Shown here piece by piece: positions 1-8,438 of a stretch of 64,000 bases of DNA (the stretch's first letter is position 1; the number at the start of each line of letters is the position of its first letter). The position numbers and the translations under genes are program-made. The notes beneath the pieces were generated by a model. The model was given only the letters and a program-made list of their open reading frames with translations. It was not told the DNA's origin and did no database searches. This DNA comes from Parapontixanthobacter aurantiacus. Its GTDB lineage: Bacteria > Pseudomonadota > Alphaproteobacteria > Sphingomonadales > Sphingomonadaceae. The DNA is taken from NCBI RefSeq assembly GCF_009827635.1, contig NZ_WTYW01000005.1, positions 41,427 to 105,426 of the forward strand, given 5' to 3'.

Positions 1-1515
1 CCGGTCATTCTGCCGCGTCTCGGCCTGACCTACGACTTCGACAATGAAGGCTTCTTCTACAGCACGGCGATCCGTGGCGGCGTGGGCCGGTTCACGGGCG
101 GCGACCCGGCCGTGTATTTCTCGAACGCGTTCTCCAACAACGGCTTTGCTGTTGGCTTCGGCCGAACGGGGCGGGCGAATTGCGGTCCTGAGGGGACGCA
201 GGTCGATGTCGTCGAGAACGGCCAGTTCACTGGCGTTCCGGCCTGCGTCATTGCCGCCGCGTCGGCATCGTCAGCAGGTGGTACGGCCGACACGCAGTCG
301 ACCGATCCCGATTTCAAGGCGCCGACCGTATGGCGCGCGAACTTCGGTATCTCGACCGGCTTCGGCACGGGAACGGGCCTGCTCAGCGACTGGCAGCTCG
401 ATCTTGACTTCATCTACAGCAAGTTCGTCAATCCGGTCGATTTCGTCGATCTGTCGCAGGTCGTGAATACCGACCTCGGCCTCGACGGTTTCACGGTCGA
501 CGGGCGTCCGATCTACCGGGCGATCGACCCCACGGCTGACGGCTGCTCCGCGCAGTTGCAGAACCAGGGCGGTCTCTCGCCGACCTACACCAACGTCACT
601 CCGGCCTGTTTCAACACCAGCCGCGATGACGAAATCCAGCTGACCAACGGCAAGAGCTACGAGAGCAAGATCGCTTCGGCCATCCTGACGAAGAACTGGT
701 ATCGCGGTATCTTCACGGAAACCGGCGCCATCAACTTCAACCTCGGCTATGCTTACACCGATGCCGAGAACAACCGCTATGCTAACAGCTCCACGGCAAC
801 GTCGAGCTTCGACATCGTGGCTGCTTTCGATCGTCAGAACGTCGATGTCGCCACGGCGGAATATCAGTCGCGGCATAACTTCTCGCTTGGTCTGAACTTC
901 CGCGAGCAGTTCTTCGGCGACAACGATACTAGCTTCGGTTTCGTGTTCATCGCGCGCTCGGGCCGTCCTTACTCCATCGTGCAGGACAACATCTCGAGCA
1001 GCGTGTTCAACGACAGTGCCAGCGGCGACTTCAACTCGCTCTTGTACATCCCGACGGGTATCGACGATCCGAACGTCGTCTATCGCGATACGACGTTCAA
1101 CGGCGCGGTTGTCCAGACGGCGGAACAGGCTGCGCAGGGGCTCGATGCATTCATCAACGAGAATGACTGCATTAGCGAATATCGCGGTCGTACGATCGCT
1201 CGCAACAGCTGCAACAACCCGTGGTTCTACGACCTCGACGTGCGTTTCGCACAGGAACTGCCCGGACCGGCAAGCCTGTTCGGTGTCACCGAGGACAAGC
1301 TGGAACTGTTCGTCGATTTCGACAACTTCCTGAACCTCATCGACAGCGATGCCAATGTGTTCGAGCGCTACCGTTATACGGAAGCCCCGATCCAGGCGAA
1401 CTTCGATTCCTCGGGCCGTTACGTCTATTCGAACTATAGCGGCCTCGGTGCTCCGGAAATCCAGCCGAGCTCCTCGCTGTGGAAGATCCAGCTTGGCGTT
1501 CGCTACGAATTCTAA
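1..1515 (+). CDS. TonB-dependent receptor, Oar-like (C-terminal part)
   Basis: The reading frame is open from the first base, so the N-terminal plug and most of the barrel lie upstream of the window; about 504 residues are visible. It would be an outer-membrane beta-barrel taking up a large substrate using TonB/ExbBD energy. The visible part is rich in alternating aromatic and polar strands, has the late-barrel phrase ARSGRPYSIV, a Cys-containing extracellular loop (NDCISEYRGR, then NSCNNPWFYD) and ends LGVRYEF, where the terminal Phe is the usual outer-membrane insertion signal. The NPWFYDLDVR and FDNFLNLID stretches are typical of Oar-type (carboxypeptidase-regulatory-like) receptors common in sphingomonads. 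A strong terminator follows at once. The substrate cannot be inferred. Confidence 0.85.
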   Translation, partial: PVILPRLGLTYDFDNEGFFYSTAIRGGVGRFTGGDPAVYFSNAFSNNGFAVGFGRTGRANCGPEGTQVDVVENGQFTGVPACVIAAASASSAGGTADTQSTDPDFKAPTVWRANFGISTGFGTGTGLLSDWQLDLDFIYSKFVNPVDFVDLSQVVNTDLGLDGFTVDGRPIYRAIDPTADGCSAQLQNQGGLSPTYTNVTPACFNTSRDDEIQLTNGKSYESKIASAILTKNWYRGIFTETGAINFNLGYAYTDAENNRYANSSTATSSFDIVAAFDRQNVDVATAEYQSRHNFSLGLNFREQFFGDNDTSFGFVFIARSGRPYSIVQDNISSSVFNDSASGDFNSLLYIPTGIDDPNVVYRDTTFNGAVVQTAEQAAQGLDAFINENDCISEYRGRTIARNSCNNPWFYDLDVRFAQELPGPASLFGVTEDKLELFVDFDNFLNLIDSDANVFERYRYTEAPIQANFDSSGRYVYSNYSGLGAPEIQPSSSLWKIQLGVRYEF

Positions 1516-1540
1516 GCGATAGGCAGCCAGACAAGAGAAC

Positions 1541-1573
1541 GGGGCGGTATCCGGGAGGGTGCCGCCCCTTTTT
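1541..1573 (+). terminator. Rho-independent terminator of the TonB receptor gene
   Basis: A 7-bp perfect GC stem (GGGGCGG at 1541-1547 with CCGCCCC at 1562-1568), extended by weaker pairs, is followed directly by a T tract. It lies 26 bp after the receptor stop codon and separates the receptor from the tonB-like gene. Confidence 0.85.
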
Positions 1574-1665
1574 CTTTGCGTCATTCGCGGCGCTGTAATC
1601 CATCTCGTCGCTTCGCCCGCTGCAAAGGCTTGCGCGGACTTCCCGAAAGCTGGCAGGAACGCGGC

Positions 1666-2436
1666 ATGGACACGAGCGAGAGGGCCGGGAGCAATGCGAA
1701 CCGGGCCGGTAGATCATCGGGTGGATACGGCAACGCGCGCCGGCGGCCGCGCGTCGGCCTGATACTGCTTCTCGTGCTGCTTCACCTCGGCGCACTTTAC
1801 GGATTGGCACGACTGTTCGCGCCGGACATGGTTGCGGGGGTGGAGCGCGAAGTGCTGTCCACCTTTTCCATTCCGACCGCCCCTCCCGAACCGGCCCCTC
1901 CACCCGATGCCGCACCCGACGACGGTGCGGCAGGAGAACCGGGACGCGAAGCCATCCCGCGGCCCGAGACCGCGCCCGAACCCGAAGTCGTCATCCGGCA
2001 GGATCGCCCCATACCGCGCGCGAGCGCCGAAGGCCGCGACACGACATCGGGAGCGCGCGAGGAAGGCAGCGGCACGGGCGCAGCCGGCGAGGGCCTGGGC
2101 ACGGGATCAGGCAATGCCGGAAGCGGGCAGGGCGGCGGTGGAGCCGTCACGCGCCCCTCGGTCCGGTCCGGCCGGATCGATGCCGCGCGCGACTTTCCCA
2201 TACCGGAAGGCGGCCGCGCAACCCGCTTCGGCACGCGCATCGTCGTCGCTTTTACCGTCGGCGTCGACGGTCGCGCCTCCAATTGCAGCGTCATCCGCCC
2301 CGGCCCCGATCCTCGGGCGAACGCCGCCCTATGCCCGCTCGTCATCGAGCGCATCCGTTTCAACCCGGCCCGCGATGCGGCGGGCAATCCGGTGCCCGCG
2401 CGTTACGGGTGGGAGCAGACTTTCGATCCGGCCTAG
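1666..2436 (+). CDS. TonB family energy-transducing protein
   Basis: A 256-residue protein that would span the periplasm and pass proton-motive energy to outer-membrane receptors. A single membrane segment (residues about 31-47, VGLILLLVLLHLGALYG) follows a basic N-terminus. A long Pro/Ala/Gly-rich linker (about 70-170) leads to a C-terminal TonB-type domain with VVAFTVGVDGRASNCSV and IRFNPARDAAGNPVPARYGW. The frame is open upstream to 1576, but the ATG at 1666 has AGGA just before it and gives the expected cytoplasmic N-terminus. It sits directly after a TonB-dependent receptor. No exbB or exbD is visible nearby, so it may share the ExbBD complex of another locus. Confidence 0.85.
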   Translation: MDTSERAGSNANRAGRSSGGYGNARRRPRVGLILLLVLLHLGALYGLARLFAPDMVAGVEREVLSTFSIPTAPPEPAPPPDAAPDDGAAGEPGREAIPRPETAPEPEVVIRQDRPIPRASAEGRDTTSGAREEGSGTGAAGEGLGTGSGNAGSGQGGGGAVTRPSVRSGRIDAARDFPIPEGGRATRFGTRIVVAFTVGVDGRASNCSVIRPGPDPRANAALCPLVIERIRFNPARDAAGNPVPARYGWEQTFDPA

Positions 2437-2502
2437 GCGTGGCGGGAAGACCTTTTATCGACAAGGCGGACCCGATTGCCCGTTCGCGAATTTGGAAGTG
2501 AT

Positions 2503-3531
2503 ATGAGCCTCATACACCCGGTTATCCTGTGCGGTGGCGGCGGCACGCGTCTTTGGCCACGAAGCCGGATCGCCGCACCCAAGCCTTTCCTTCCCCTCGT
2601 CGGAGAGCGTACGCTGTTCCAGCAATCGCTCGAGCGGACTCGCGACCCTTCGCTGTTCGCACCGCCCATCGTCGTTGCGGGCGAGGCGCACCAGCAATTT
2701 GTGATGGAGCAAGCGGGCGAGGAAGCGCGTCTCATCGTCGAACCGGCGGCGCGCAACACCGCCCCGGCTATCGCGCTGGCCGCTGCACGACTGGAGCCCG
2801 AGGACATCATGCTCGTCTGCCCGTCCGACCATCACATCGGCGATGGTGCGGCCTTCAGGGCGGGCGTGGCAAAGGCGCGCGATCTGGCGGCAGAAGGGTG
2901 GCTCGTCGCGTTCGGCGTCGCGCCGACCCGGCCCGAGACGGGCTATGGCTACATCAAGACCGGAGAGCCGCTCGGCGAAGGACACCGCATCGAACGCTTC
3001 GTCGAAAAGCCCGATGCCGAGCGAGCCGAAACCTTCCTGGCGGAGGGCGGCTACATCTGGAACGGGGGCATCTTCGCATTCGCTGCCGGTCGCTATCTCG
3101 AGGAATTGCAGCGGACCCGGCCCGAGATGGCGTCAGCGGCCCTGCGCGCGGTCGAGGAGGGGCGCAGCGAGGGGCGCGTTTTCTACCCCGCAGGAGAGCC
3201 ATTCGCGCAAATCACCGGGGAATCGGTCGATTATGCGGTCATGGAGCATACGGATCGAGCGGCCACCGTCTCGGCGGACATGGGGTGGTCGGACATCGGC
3301 AACTGGGACGCGCTTGCCGAAGCGCGGGACAGCGATGGGGACGGCAACCACGCACGCGGTCAGGCCGACCTCGTCGATTGTCGCAACGTCATGGTCGAAA
3401 GCGATGGGCCACGCGTATCCATCGTGGGTGCGTGCGACCTCATCGTGGTCGTGGACAAGGGCGAGGTGCTGGTCACGACCCGCGAAGGGGCGCAGAAGGT
3501 CGGGAAACTTCCCGGTGCCGCCGACCAGTAA
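2503..3531 (+). CDS. manC: Mannose-1-phosphate guanylyltransferase
   Basis: Makes GDP-mannose from mannose-1-phosphate and GTP, a precursor of cell-surface polysaccharide. The 342-residue protein has the nucleotidyltransferase loop CGGGGTRLWPRSR near the N-terminus, then GYGYIKTG, FVEKPD, WNGGIFAF, SVDYAVME and GWSDIGNWDAL, which together define this family. It stops before the cupin-like mannose-6-phosphate isomerase domain found in roughly 470-residue bifunctional versions, so it should be guanylyltransferase only. The ATG at 2503 is preceded by GGAAGTG and starts right at the first core strand; an in-frame extension to 2476 has no ribosome-binding site. It lies 66 bp after the tonB-like gene and may be cotranscribed. 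It converges with the phytochrome gene with 18 bp between stops. Confidence 0.9.
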   Translation: MSLIHPVILCGGGGTRLWPRSRIAAPKPFLPLVGERTLFQQSLERTRDPSLFAPPIVVAGEAHQQFVMEQAGEEARLIVEPAARNTAPAIALAAARLEPEDIMLVCPSDHHIGDGAAFRAGVAKARDLAAEGWLVAFGVAPTRPETGYGYIKTGEPLGEGHRIERFVEKPDAERAETFLAEGGYIWNGGIFAFAAGRYLEELQRTRPEMASAALRAVEEGRSEGRVFYPAGEPFAQITGESVDYAVMEHTDRAATVSADMGWSDIGNWDALAEARDSDGDGNHARGQADLVDCRNVMVESDGPRVSIVGACDLIVVVDKGEVLVTTREGAQKVGKLPGAADQ

Positions 3532-3549
3532 AGCCGGCAGCCGCCGAAA

Positions 3550-6099
3550 TCAGTAGCTGCTCCACTCTTCGAGAAGCTGGGTAACTTCCTGCTTGCCGTA
3601 AGGCTTCGTCAGGAGTTTCTTCGCGCCGAGTTCCTTCAGCTTCTCGTCGAGATCGCCATAGCCCGTCGCGAGCACGAACGGCACGCCTTTTTCTCGCAAG
3701 GCCTTGGCGACCGGTTCGCTCGACGTGCTGCCGAGATTGAAGTCGAGGATCGCGAACTGGAACTCGTGATCCTTCAGCATACCGAGCGCCTGCGTCACCG
3801 TGCTGGCGACTTCGACGCGGGCGACGCCCGCTTCTTCCAGGCAATCCTGCACGTCGAGCGCGATCAGCATGCTGTCTTCGACGAGCAGCACGCTGTCGGG
3901 TATTTCGCTCGCGCCGGTTTCGGTGCGCGGTTCCCGTTCGCTGCGCGGAAGGGTTTCCTCGACCTCTTCATCCGTTACGGTGACATGCGCCGCAGGTATG
4001 ACGAAGGTCGCTTCGAGACCGTCCTTCTTATATGCCACTTCGCTCTCTCCCCCCAGTTCGAACGGGATCGACTTTTCGATGATCGTCGAACCGAAACCGC
4101 GGCGCTTGGGCTTGGTAACTTCGGGCCCGTCTTCCTCGCGCCAGTCGATCTGCAGATCGCCATTATCCCTGATCGACAGATTGACTAGCAGCTTACCACG
4201 ACTGTCGCAAAGCGAACCATATTTCGCGGCATTGGTAATCATCTCGTGCATCACGAGGGCAAGGACCGTGAACGCCTCGGGCGCAATCATGACGCGCGGT
4301 CCGCAAATCTTCACCCGGTCGGTCTTGCCCGCGAGATAGGCTTCCGCCTCGGAAGCGAGCAGATCGCGAAAGGCCGCCGCGGTCCAGTTCTGGCGCGTGA
4401 TATTGTCATGCGCGTTGGAGAGGGCACCGATGCGTCCGGCAATCAGGTCCGAAAATTCGTCGATCGTCTCCGCCTGACTGCGCGACTGGCTGACGAGGCT
4501 GCGAATAAGGTTGAGGATGTTGCGCACGCGGTGGTTCAGTTCCGCGATCAGCAATTCCTGCTGCGCCTGCGACCGGGCGCGTTCCTGCACGGCTTCGTCG
4601 GTCACGCGCAGGATCACTTCGAGCAGGCTGGTGCGGATCGCCACGGCTGCGTCGCGCTCCCGCCTTGTCCATGGGGCGCTGCGACCGCGGACGGTGTCCT
4701 GCCATGCGGCGAAACTCTTGCGCGGGGTCAGCCGGTCGCCCGTTTCCTTCGCCTTGCTCGGATCGCCGGCCCACGACACGATCCGCACGAGTTCGCGGCG
4801 CCACAAGATGACGTAGTCGCGCGGGCTTCGCGAGATCGGAATGATGATTGCGCCTACCACCCGGTCGGCAAATTGCTGCGCTTCCGGGATCAGCTGTTCG
4901 AGCGATTCCGTGGCAGTGATCGTGCTCGTCTCGAGCGTGTTGAGGATCGGCTGGATCTGTCCGAATTCTTCCTTGTCGGGCGCCATCCCATAGGTCCGGT
5001 AGACGCCGTCGAGCCACACGCTGACGCCGTCGAAATCGATCACCCGTTCGAGCATCGGAGCAATCTCGTCGAGACTTTCCGCAATCGAGGTGCCGGCGGC
5101 GAAGCCGCGCATCAGCTGGTCGTGCAGCTTGAAGGAATCGATCTCGTTTGCCGCGCGCTGCGCGTTGAGGGCGCGCTCGATATTGATCGAAATGATGGCC
5201 GAGACGAGTTCCGCTGCCGTCCGCTCGGAATAGGACAGCTTCGCAGGCTCGTAATGATGGCAGGCGACGAGGCCCCACAGCTTGCCCTCGACCACGATCG
5301 AAATCGACAGCGAGGCCATGACGCCCATATTGCGCAGATATTCGAGATGGACGAGCGAGACCGAGCGCAGGATGGACAGCGACAGGTCGAGCGGTTCGCC
5401 GCTCGTCGTGATGCCGGGCACGATCGGCACGCCCTCGTCGCGCACATCGGCGATGATGCGAAAGCGGTTCTTCAGGTAAAGCTCGCGCGCCTGTTCGGGA
5501 ATGTCTGTCTTGGGATAGCGCAGACCGAAATAGCTTTCGACTTCGGCCTTGTGATCCTCTGCGATGACTTCGCCCGTGCCGTCCTCATGGAACTTGTAGA
5601 CCATCACGCGGTCGAAGCCGATCAGCTTGCGGACCTCTGCCACGGTGATGTTGCACAGCTCGACAATGTCCTGCTCGTTCGGGAGCCTGGTGATCAGCGG
5701 ACCGAGCGCCGCAATCCGGCTGTTGTGATCGGTGCCGTCGTGCGGCTCGAACTCGATGACGAGCGTCTTGCCCGTGCTGTGCAGCGCGACGTCGAACGTC
5801 GTGTCGGCAGCGGTCAGCCTCATGCCGAAGCAACGCTCGACCTGCTCGTTCTCGAAACAGTCGCGCGAGACCCGGCGCAATTCCTTCATCGCGGCGCCGT
5901 CGAAGAATTCGTCGAGCCGATGCCCGCGCGGGTTGCCGATGTCCTTGCCAAGTATTTCGGACAGGTTTTCCGAATATTGCGTCACGATCCAGTCGCTGTT
6001 GACCGCGACGAGCGCGCCGAAGGACTGCACCTGCCCGAGCTGATGGATTGGCTCGCGGTCGCAATCGGTTATGTCGGTAACGGTCTTCGCGAGCGTCAT
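3550..6099 (-). CDS. bphP: Bacteriophytochrome: HWE histidine kinase with fused receiver
   Basis: A red/far-red photoreceptor kinase of 849 residues. Order of parts: PAS domain with biliverdin-attaching Cys13 in the segment DCDREPIHQ; GAF domain (about 140-310) with RYPKTDIPEQAREL (the PASDIP region) and VACHHYEP; PHY domain (about 325-500) with the tongue motif TPRKSF; an HWE-type kinase whose phospho-acceptor His is in LNHRVRNILN and whose ATP site contains MHEMITNAAKYG and GFGSTIIEKS; and a C-terminal receiver (about 735-849) with the acceptor Asp in AILDFNLG and the Lys in LTKPYG. All key residues appear intact. The start overlaps the heme oxygenase stop as ATGA, so chromophore synthesis and photoreceptor are translationally coupled. 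The fused receiver means phosphoryl transfer may occur within the protein. The output target is unknown. Confidence 0.95.
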   Translation of the reverse strand: MTLAKTVTDITDCDREPIHQLGQVQSFGALVAVNSDWIVTQYSENLSEILGKDIGNPRGHRLDEFFDGAAMKELRRVSRDCFENEQVERCFGMRLTAADTTFDVALHSTGKTLVIEFEPHDGTDHNSRIAALGPLITRLPNEQDIVELCNITVAEVRKLIGFDRVMVYKFHEDGTGEVIAEDHKAEVESYFGLRYPKTDIPEQARELYLKNRFRIIADVRDEGVPIVPGITTSGEPLDLSLSILRSVSLVHLEYLRNMGVMASLSISIVVEGKLWGLVACHHYEPAKLSYSERTAAELVSAIISINIERALNAQRAANEIDSFKLHDQLMRGFAAGTSIAESLDEIAPMLERVIDFDGVSVWLDGVYRTYGMAPDKEEFGQIQPILNTLETSTITATESLEQLIPEAQQFADRVVGAIIIPISRSPRDYVILWRRELVRIVSWAGDPSKAKETGDRLTPRKSFAAWQDTVRGRSAPWTRRERDAAVAIRTSLLEVILRVTDEAVQERARSQAQQELLIAELNHRVRNILNLIRSLVSQSRSQAETIDEFSDLIAGRIGALSNAHDNITRQNWTAAAFRDLLASEAEAYLAGKTDRVKICGPRVMIAPEAFTVLALVMHEMITNAAKYGSLCDSRGKLLVNLSIRDNGDLQIDWREEDGPEVTKPKRRGFGSTIIEKSIPFELGGESEVAYKKDGLEATFVIPAAHVTVTDEEVEETLPRSEREPRTETGASEIPDSVLLVEDSMLIALDVQDCLEEAGVARVEVASTVTQALGMLKDHEFQFAILDFNLGSTSSEPVAKALREKGVPFVLATGYGDLDEKLKELGAKKLLTKPYGKQEVTQLLEEWSSY

Positions 6100-6692
6100 G
6101 CGGCCACCATGGCGAGTTCGCCATCGGCAATGTGCAGGAACAGCGAGAAAGCGGCGGTCGCCCCCTCGATCGCATTTCTCTCGGTCTCCTGCGACCGAGG
6201 GCGTTCGAGATGCGGGCGAAGCACGTTCCAGTAATCCTTCATCGAGTTATCGGCCAGAAAAGCGTGCGGCTGTGTACTCACGGGCATTGCTCGTTTCAAG
6301 CGCAACAGCATCATCTGGTTGCCGAGCGCGGAGCCTGCCAGCACCCACGCCACGCCGAGCGCCGCATCGTCCGGCCGGTCGGCCCCGGGCACGTCGAACG
6401 GCTTCACCCGCGTCGAATGAAGCCGGGGGGAGGCCCCGGTAATCATGATGTCGCGCTCGATGATGCCCGATTGCCGCGGCGGCAGCCCGATGCCGTCGAG
6501 TTCACGTACGGCCAGCCACAATTCGATGGGGCGGCGCGCGGCCAGCTGCACGCGCAGGAACCGGGCATACTGAACGGGATTGGTCAGATCGAGATTGCCG
6601 AGCTGACGGTCGAGCCGGTCGTGCAAATCGGATGTCGCCCTACGAAGCTTTGCCCGCAAGGTGTCCTTATTCTTGTCCGAATGCGTTCCCAT
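6096..6692 (-). CDS. bphO: Biliverdin-producing heme oxygenase
   Basis: Cleaves heme to biliverdin, CO and iron, supplying the chromophore of the downstream phytochrome. The 198-residue length fits bacterial BphO/HmuO-like enzymes. It has the proximal-helix phrase TSDLHDRLDRQL near the N-terminus, with the expected heme-ligand His, and the distal-helix type segment GVAWVLAGSALGNQMM. It is the first gene of a two-gene operon and ends in a 4-bp ATGA overlap with bphP. The ATG start is preceded by GAAAGAG. The promoter must lie in the 200-bp divergent gap shared with the DUF2721 gene. Confidence 0.88.
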   Translation of the reverse strand: MGTHSDKNKDTLRAKLRRATSDLHDRLDRQLGNLDLTNPVQYARFLRVQLAARRPIELWLAVRELDGIGLPPRQSGIIERDIMITGASPRLHSTRVKPFDVPGADRPDDAALGVAWVLAGSALGNQMMLLRLKRAMPVSTQPHAFLADNSMKDYWNVLRPHLERPRSQETERNAIEGATAAFSLFLHIADGELAMVAA

Positions 6693-6894
6693 TACTCTTT
6701 CGTGCCCGCCCTCACGTAAAATCAGGCTTTCGCACGAACCTCTCTCCCGTTATTGCCTTAATGCGATCGGGAGCGTGCGAAAATTCAATCGTCATACTAC
6801 GTGCCAGAACCGGTTTCGTTCCGGTCCGGCATCCGGTTTCCCGTGTATCCTTAGTGAGTTAATTTCGCATTGTGACGAAGGACAGGCCCGGTTC

Positions 6895-7335
6895 ATGATT
6901 GCCCAGACCATCCAGCTTGCGCTCGCGCCAGTTTTCGTCCTCGTGGCGATCGGCAACATCATGAACCTGCTGTCCAGCAGGCTCGGGCGGGTGGTCGATC
7001 GCTCGCGCCAGTTGCAGGAGCGGCACCGCGAAACCAGCGGCGCGGAGCACGACATCGTCGTGCGCGAAATCCGCATCATCGACCGCCGCATCGAACTGAT
7101 CGGCCATGCGATCCTCCGGATGGTGCTGAGTGGCCTCAGCATCGGCGTGACCGTGGTCCTGCTGTTCGTTGAGGAATTCGCCAATCTCGCCCTCCAACCG
7201 GTGGTGGCGACGTTCTTCATCCTCGCCGTCGCCCTCTTGATGTGGGCGCTCGTCCTGTTCCTGCGCGAGACGCGGGCGGCTTCCGAGGCGCTGCGCATCC
7301 CGAAGGACTTTCTGGAACTCGACCGCGACCTCTAG
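6895..7335 (+). CDS. DUF2721 family membrane protein
   Basis: A 146-residue inner-membrane protein. A hydrophobic first helix (QTIQLALAPVFVLVAIGNIMNLL) runs into the family-typical SSRLGRVVDRSRQL segment; two further helices lie near residues 70-90 and 100-120. The frame is open further upstream, but ATG 6895 has GAAGGAC about 12 bases before it and begins at the conserved domain edge. The family has no established function. The gene is divergent from bphO and converges with the PHA-granule-type gene. Confidence 0.8.
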   Translation: MIAQTIQLALAPVFVLVAIGNIMNLLSSRLGRVVDRSRQLQERHRETSGAEHDIVVREIRIIDRRIELIGHAILRMVLSGLSIGVTVVLLFVEEFANLALQPVVATFFILAVALLMWALVLFLRETRAASEALRIPKDFLELDRDL

Positions 7336-7365
7336 CAGCCTGCTGAAAGGCGGGACCGCGTCAGG

Positions 7366-7662
7366 TCACGTCAGCAGCTTCACGCCCTTGTCGCGGATCG
7401 CGCCGGCCACGATCGGCTCGAAGAAAGAGAGGGCAGGGGGCAGGGTCACGACGAACACGACCTGCTGATCCTCGACCAGAACGCTCCCATCGACCGACTG
7501 GCCCAGAGCCGCGACCGACATCGCCATCTCGTCCTCGCTGCGCCAGTTCGTCGTCACGTGCGCCATGCCGCCGGGAATGTGATCGGCGATCTCGCCGCTG
7601 CGTTCGCGGAGGCGCCGCCGCACTTCCGCCTTGTCAAGATTGTGGGGAATGGCGACGCGCAT
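7366..7662 (-). CDS. Polyhydroxyalkanoic acid system (PHA_gran_rgn) family protein
   Basis: A 98-residue protein of the small family first noted near polyhydroxyalkanoate genes. It begins RVAIPHNLDKAEVRRRL and ends with VVFVVTLPPALSFFEP and AGAIRDKGVKLL, typical of the family, which has a compact alpha/beta fold with no defined activity. Its start shares one base with the preceding stop (TGATG), so its translation should depend on the upstream gene. It is the third gene in the TelA operon; no PHA synthase or phasin is nearby, so a role in PHA granules should not be assumed. The longer frame upstream of this ATG is only read-through of another frame. Confidence 0.75.
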   Translation of the reverse strand: MRVAIPHNLDKAEVRRRLRERSGEIADHIPGGMAHVTTNWRSEDEMAMSVAALGQSVDGSVLVEDQQVVFVVTLPPALSFFEPIVAGAIRDKGVKLLT

Positions 7663-8438
7663 CAGGCTTCCTCTCCCTCGCGCTGCGCGCGCCCGTCGGT
7701 GAGGGCGGCATCCTGCCCCTTGCCGTATTTGTAATCGATATAGCGGTGCTTGATGGCAAGGTCGTCCATCGCGCCGGTCGATAGCTGCCGGTTGATGCCG
7801 TCGAGTTCGCGAGAGATGTTGGTGAGGCTCTGCGTCAATTGCTCGTTCGGGGTCGAACCGGCGCTCGCATCGGACCGCATGTGCTGCGGGATGCGGCGAT
7901 AGCTCTCGACCGTTTCGGGCAGGATTTCGCCGACCAGCTTGCGGATGTCGCGGGTCGCGGGATGGTTGGGGTCCGCGGTCTCCAGCTGGATGCCGAGCGT
8001 ATCGAGCTGCACGCCCATGTCGTCGAGCAGCGCGGCAGCGGGCGCGGGTAGCGCGGCGCGCTGATGCTCCAGCCACAATTCGGTGCGCGCCACCATCGTC
8101 TTCGCATCGCCCTTCGTCAGGTCGGCGCGGGCAGGCACCTTCATCTTCGGAAAGATGCTAAAGGCGATGATCGCCGCGATGATCGCGAGGAAGGTCAGCA
8201 TCACGCCGACAAAGCCGATTCCGCCGATGATCATTCCGGCAGCGATCGCCGCGACGAGGATCGCCCCGATCGCCATCGCGACGCGAATGACCTTGCGCAG
8301 ATAATGCTGCGTCTTCAGTTGCGAGGAGCCCTTGCCGATCGAACCCGTCGCACGATGCCGCCCGCCAGCGCGATTATCGTCGCGAACGCGGCGGCCTTCC
8401 TCGATGATCCGGTCGCTATGAGTCGTCAGATCGCCCAT
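7662..8438 (-). CDS. XpaC-like membrane protein of a TelA operon
   Basis: A 258-residue protein with a charged N-terminus (about 1-45), two adjacent hydrophobic helices (about 50-72 and 74-95, rich in Ala/Ile/Gly), and a soluble helical C-terminal region that includes LLDDMGVQLDTLGIQLE. This layout and its place directly after telA match the XpaC-type partner of toxic-anion-resistance proteins, but my family assignment rests on context and architecture more than on a diagnostic motif. Its start overlaps the telA stop as TGATG and its stop overlaps the next start in the same way. It could be the membrane anchor for a TelA complex; that is inference. Confidence 0.6.
   Translation of the reverse strand: MGDLTTHSDRIIEEGRRVRDDNRAGGRHRATGSIGKGSSQLKTQHYLRKVIRVAMAIGAILVAAIAAGMIIGGIGFVGVMLTFLAIIAAIIAFSIFPKMKVPARADLTKGDAKTMVARTELWLEHQRAALPAPAAALLDDMGVQLDTLGIQLETADPNHPATRDIRKLVGEILPETVESYRRIPQHMRSDASAGSTPNEQLTQSLTNISRELDGINRQLSTGAMDDLAIKHRYIDYKYGKGQDAALTDGRAQREGEEA

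Noticed and set aside
4246..6234. A 662-codon open frame on the plus strand opposite bphP.
   Set aside because: It is the antisense shadow of the phytochrome gene, common at high GC, has no recognisable domain, and bphP has all its family motifs.
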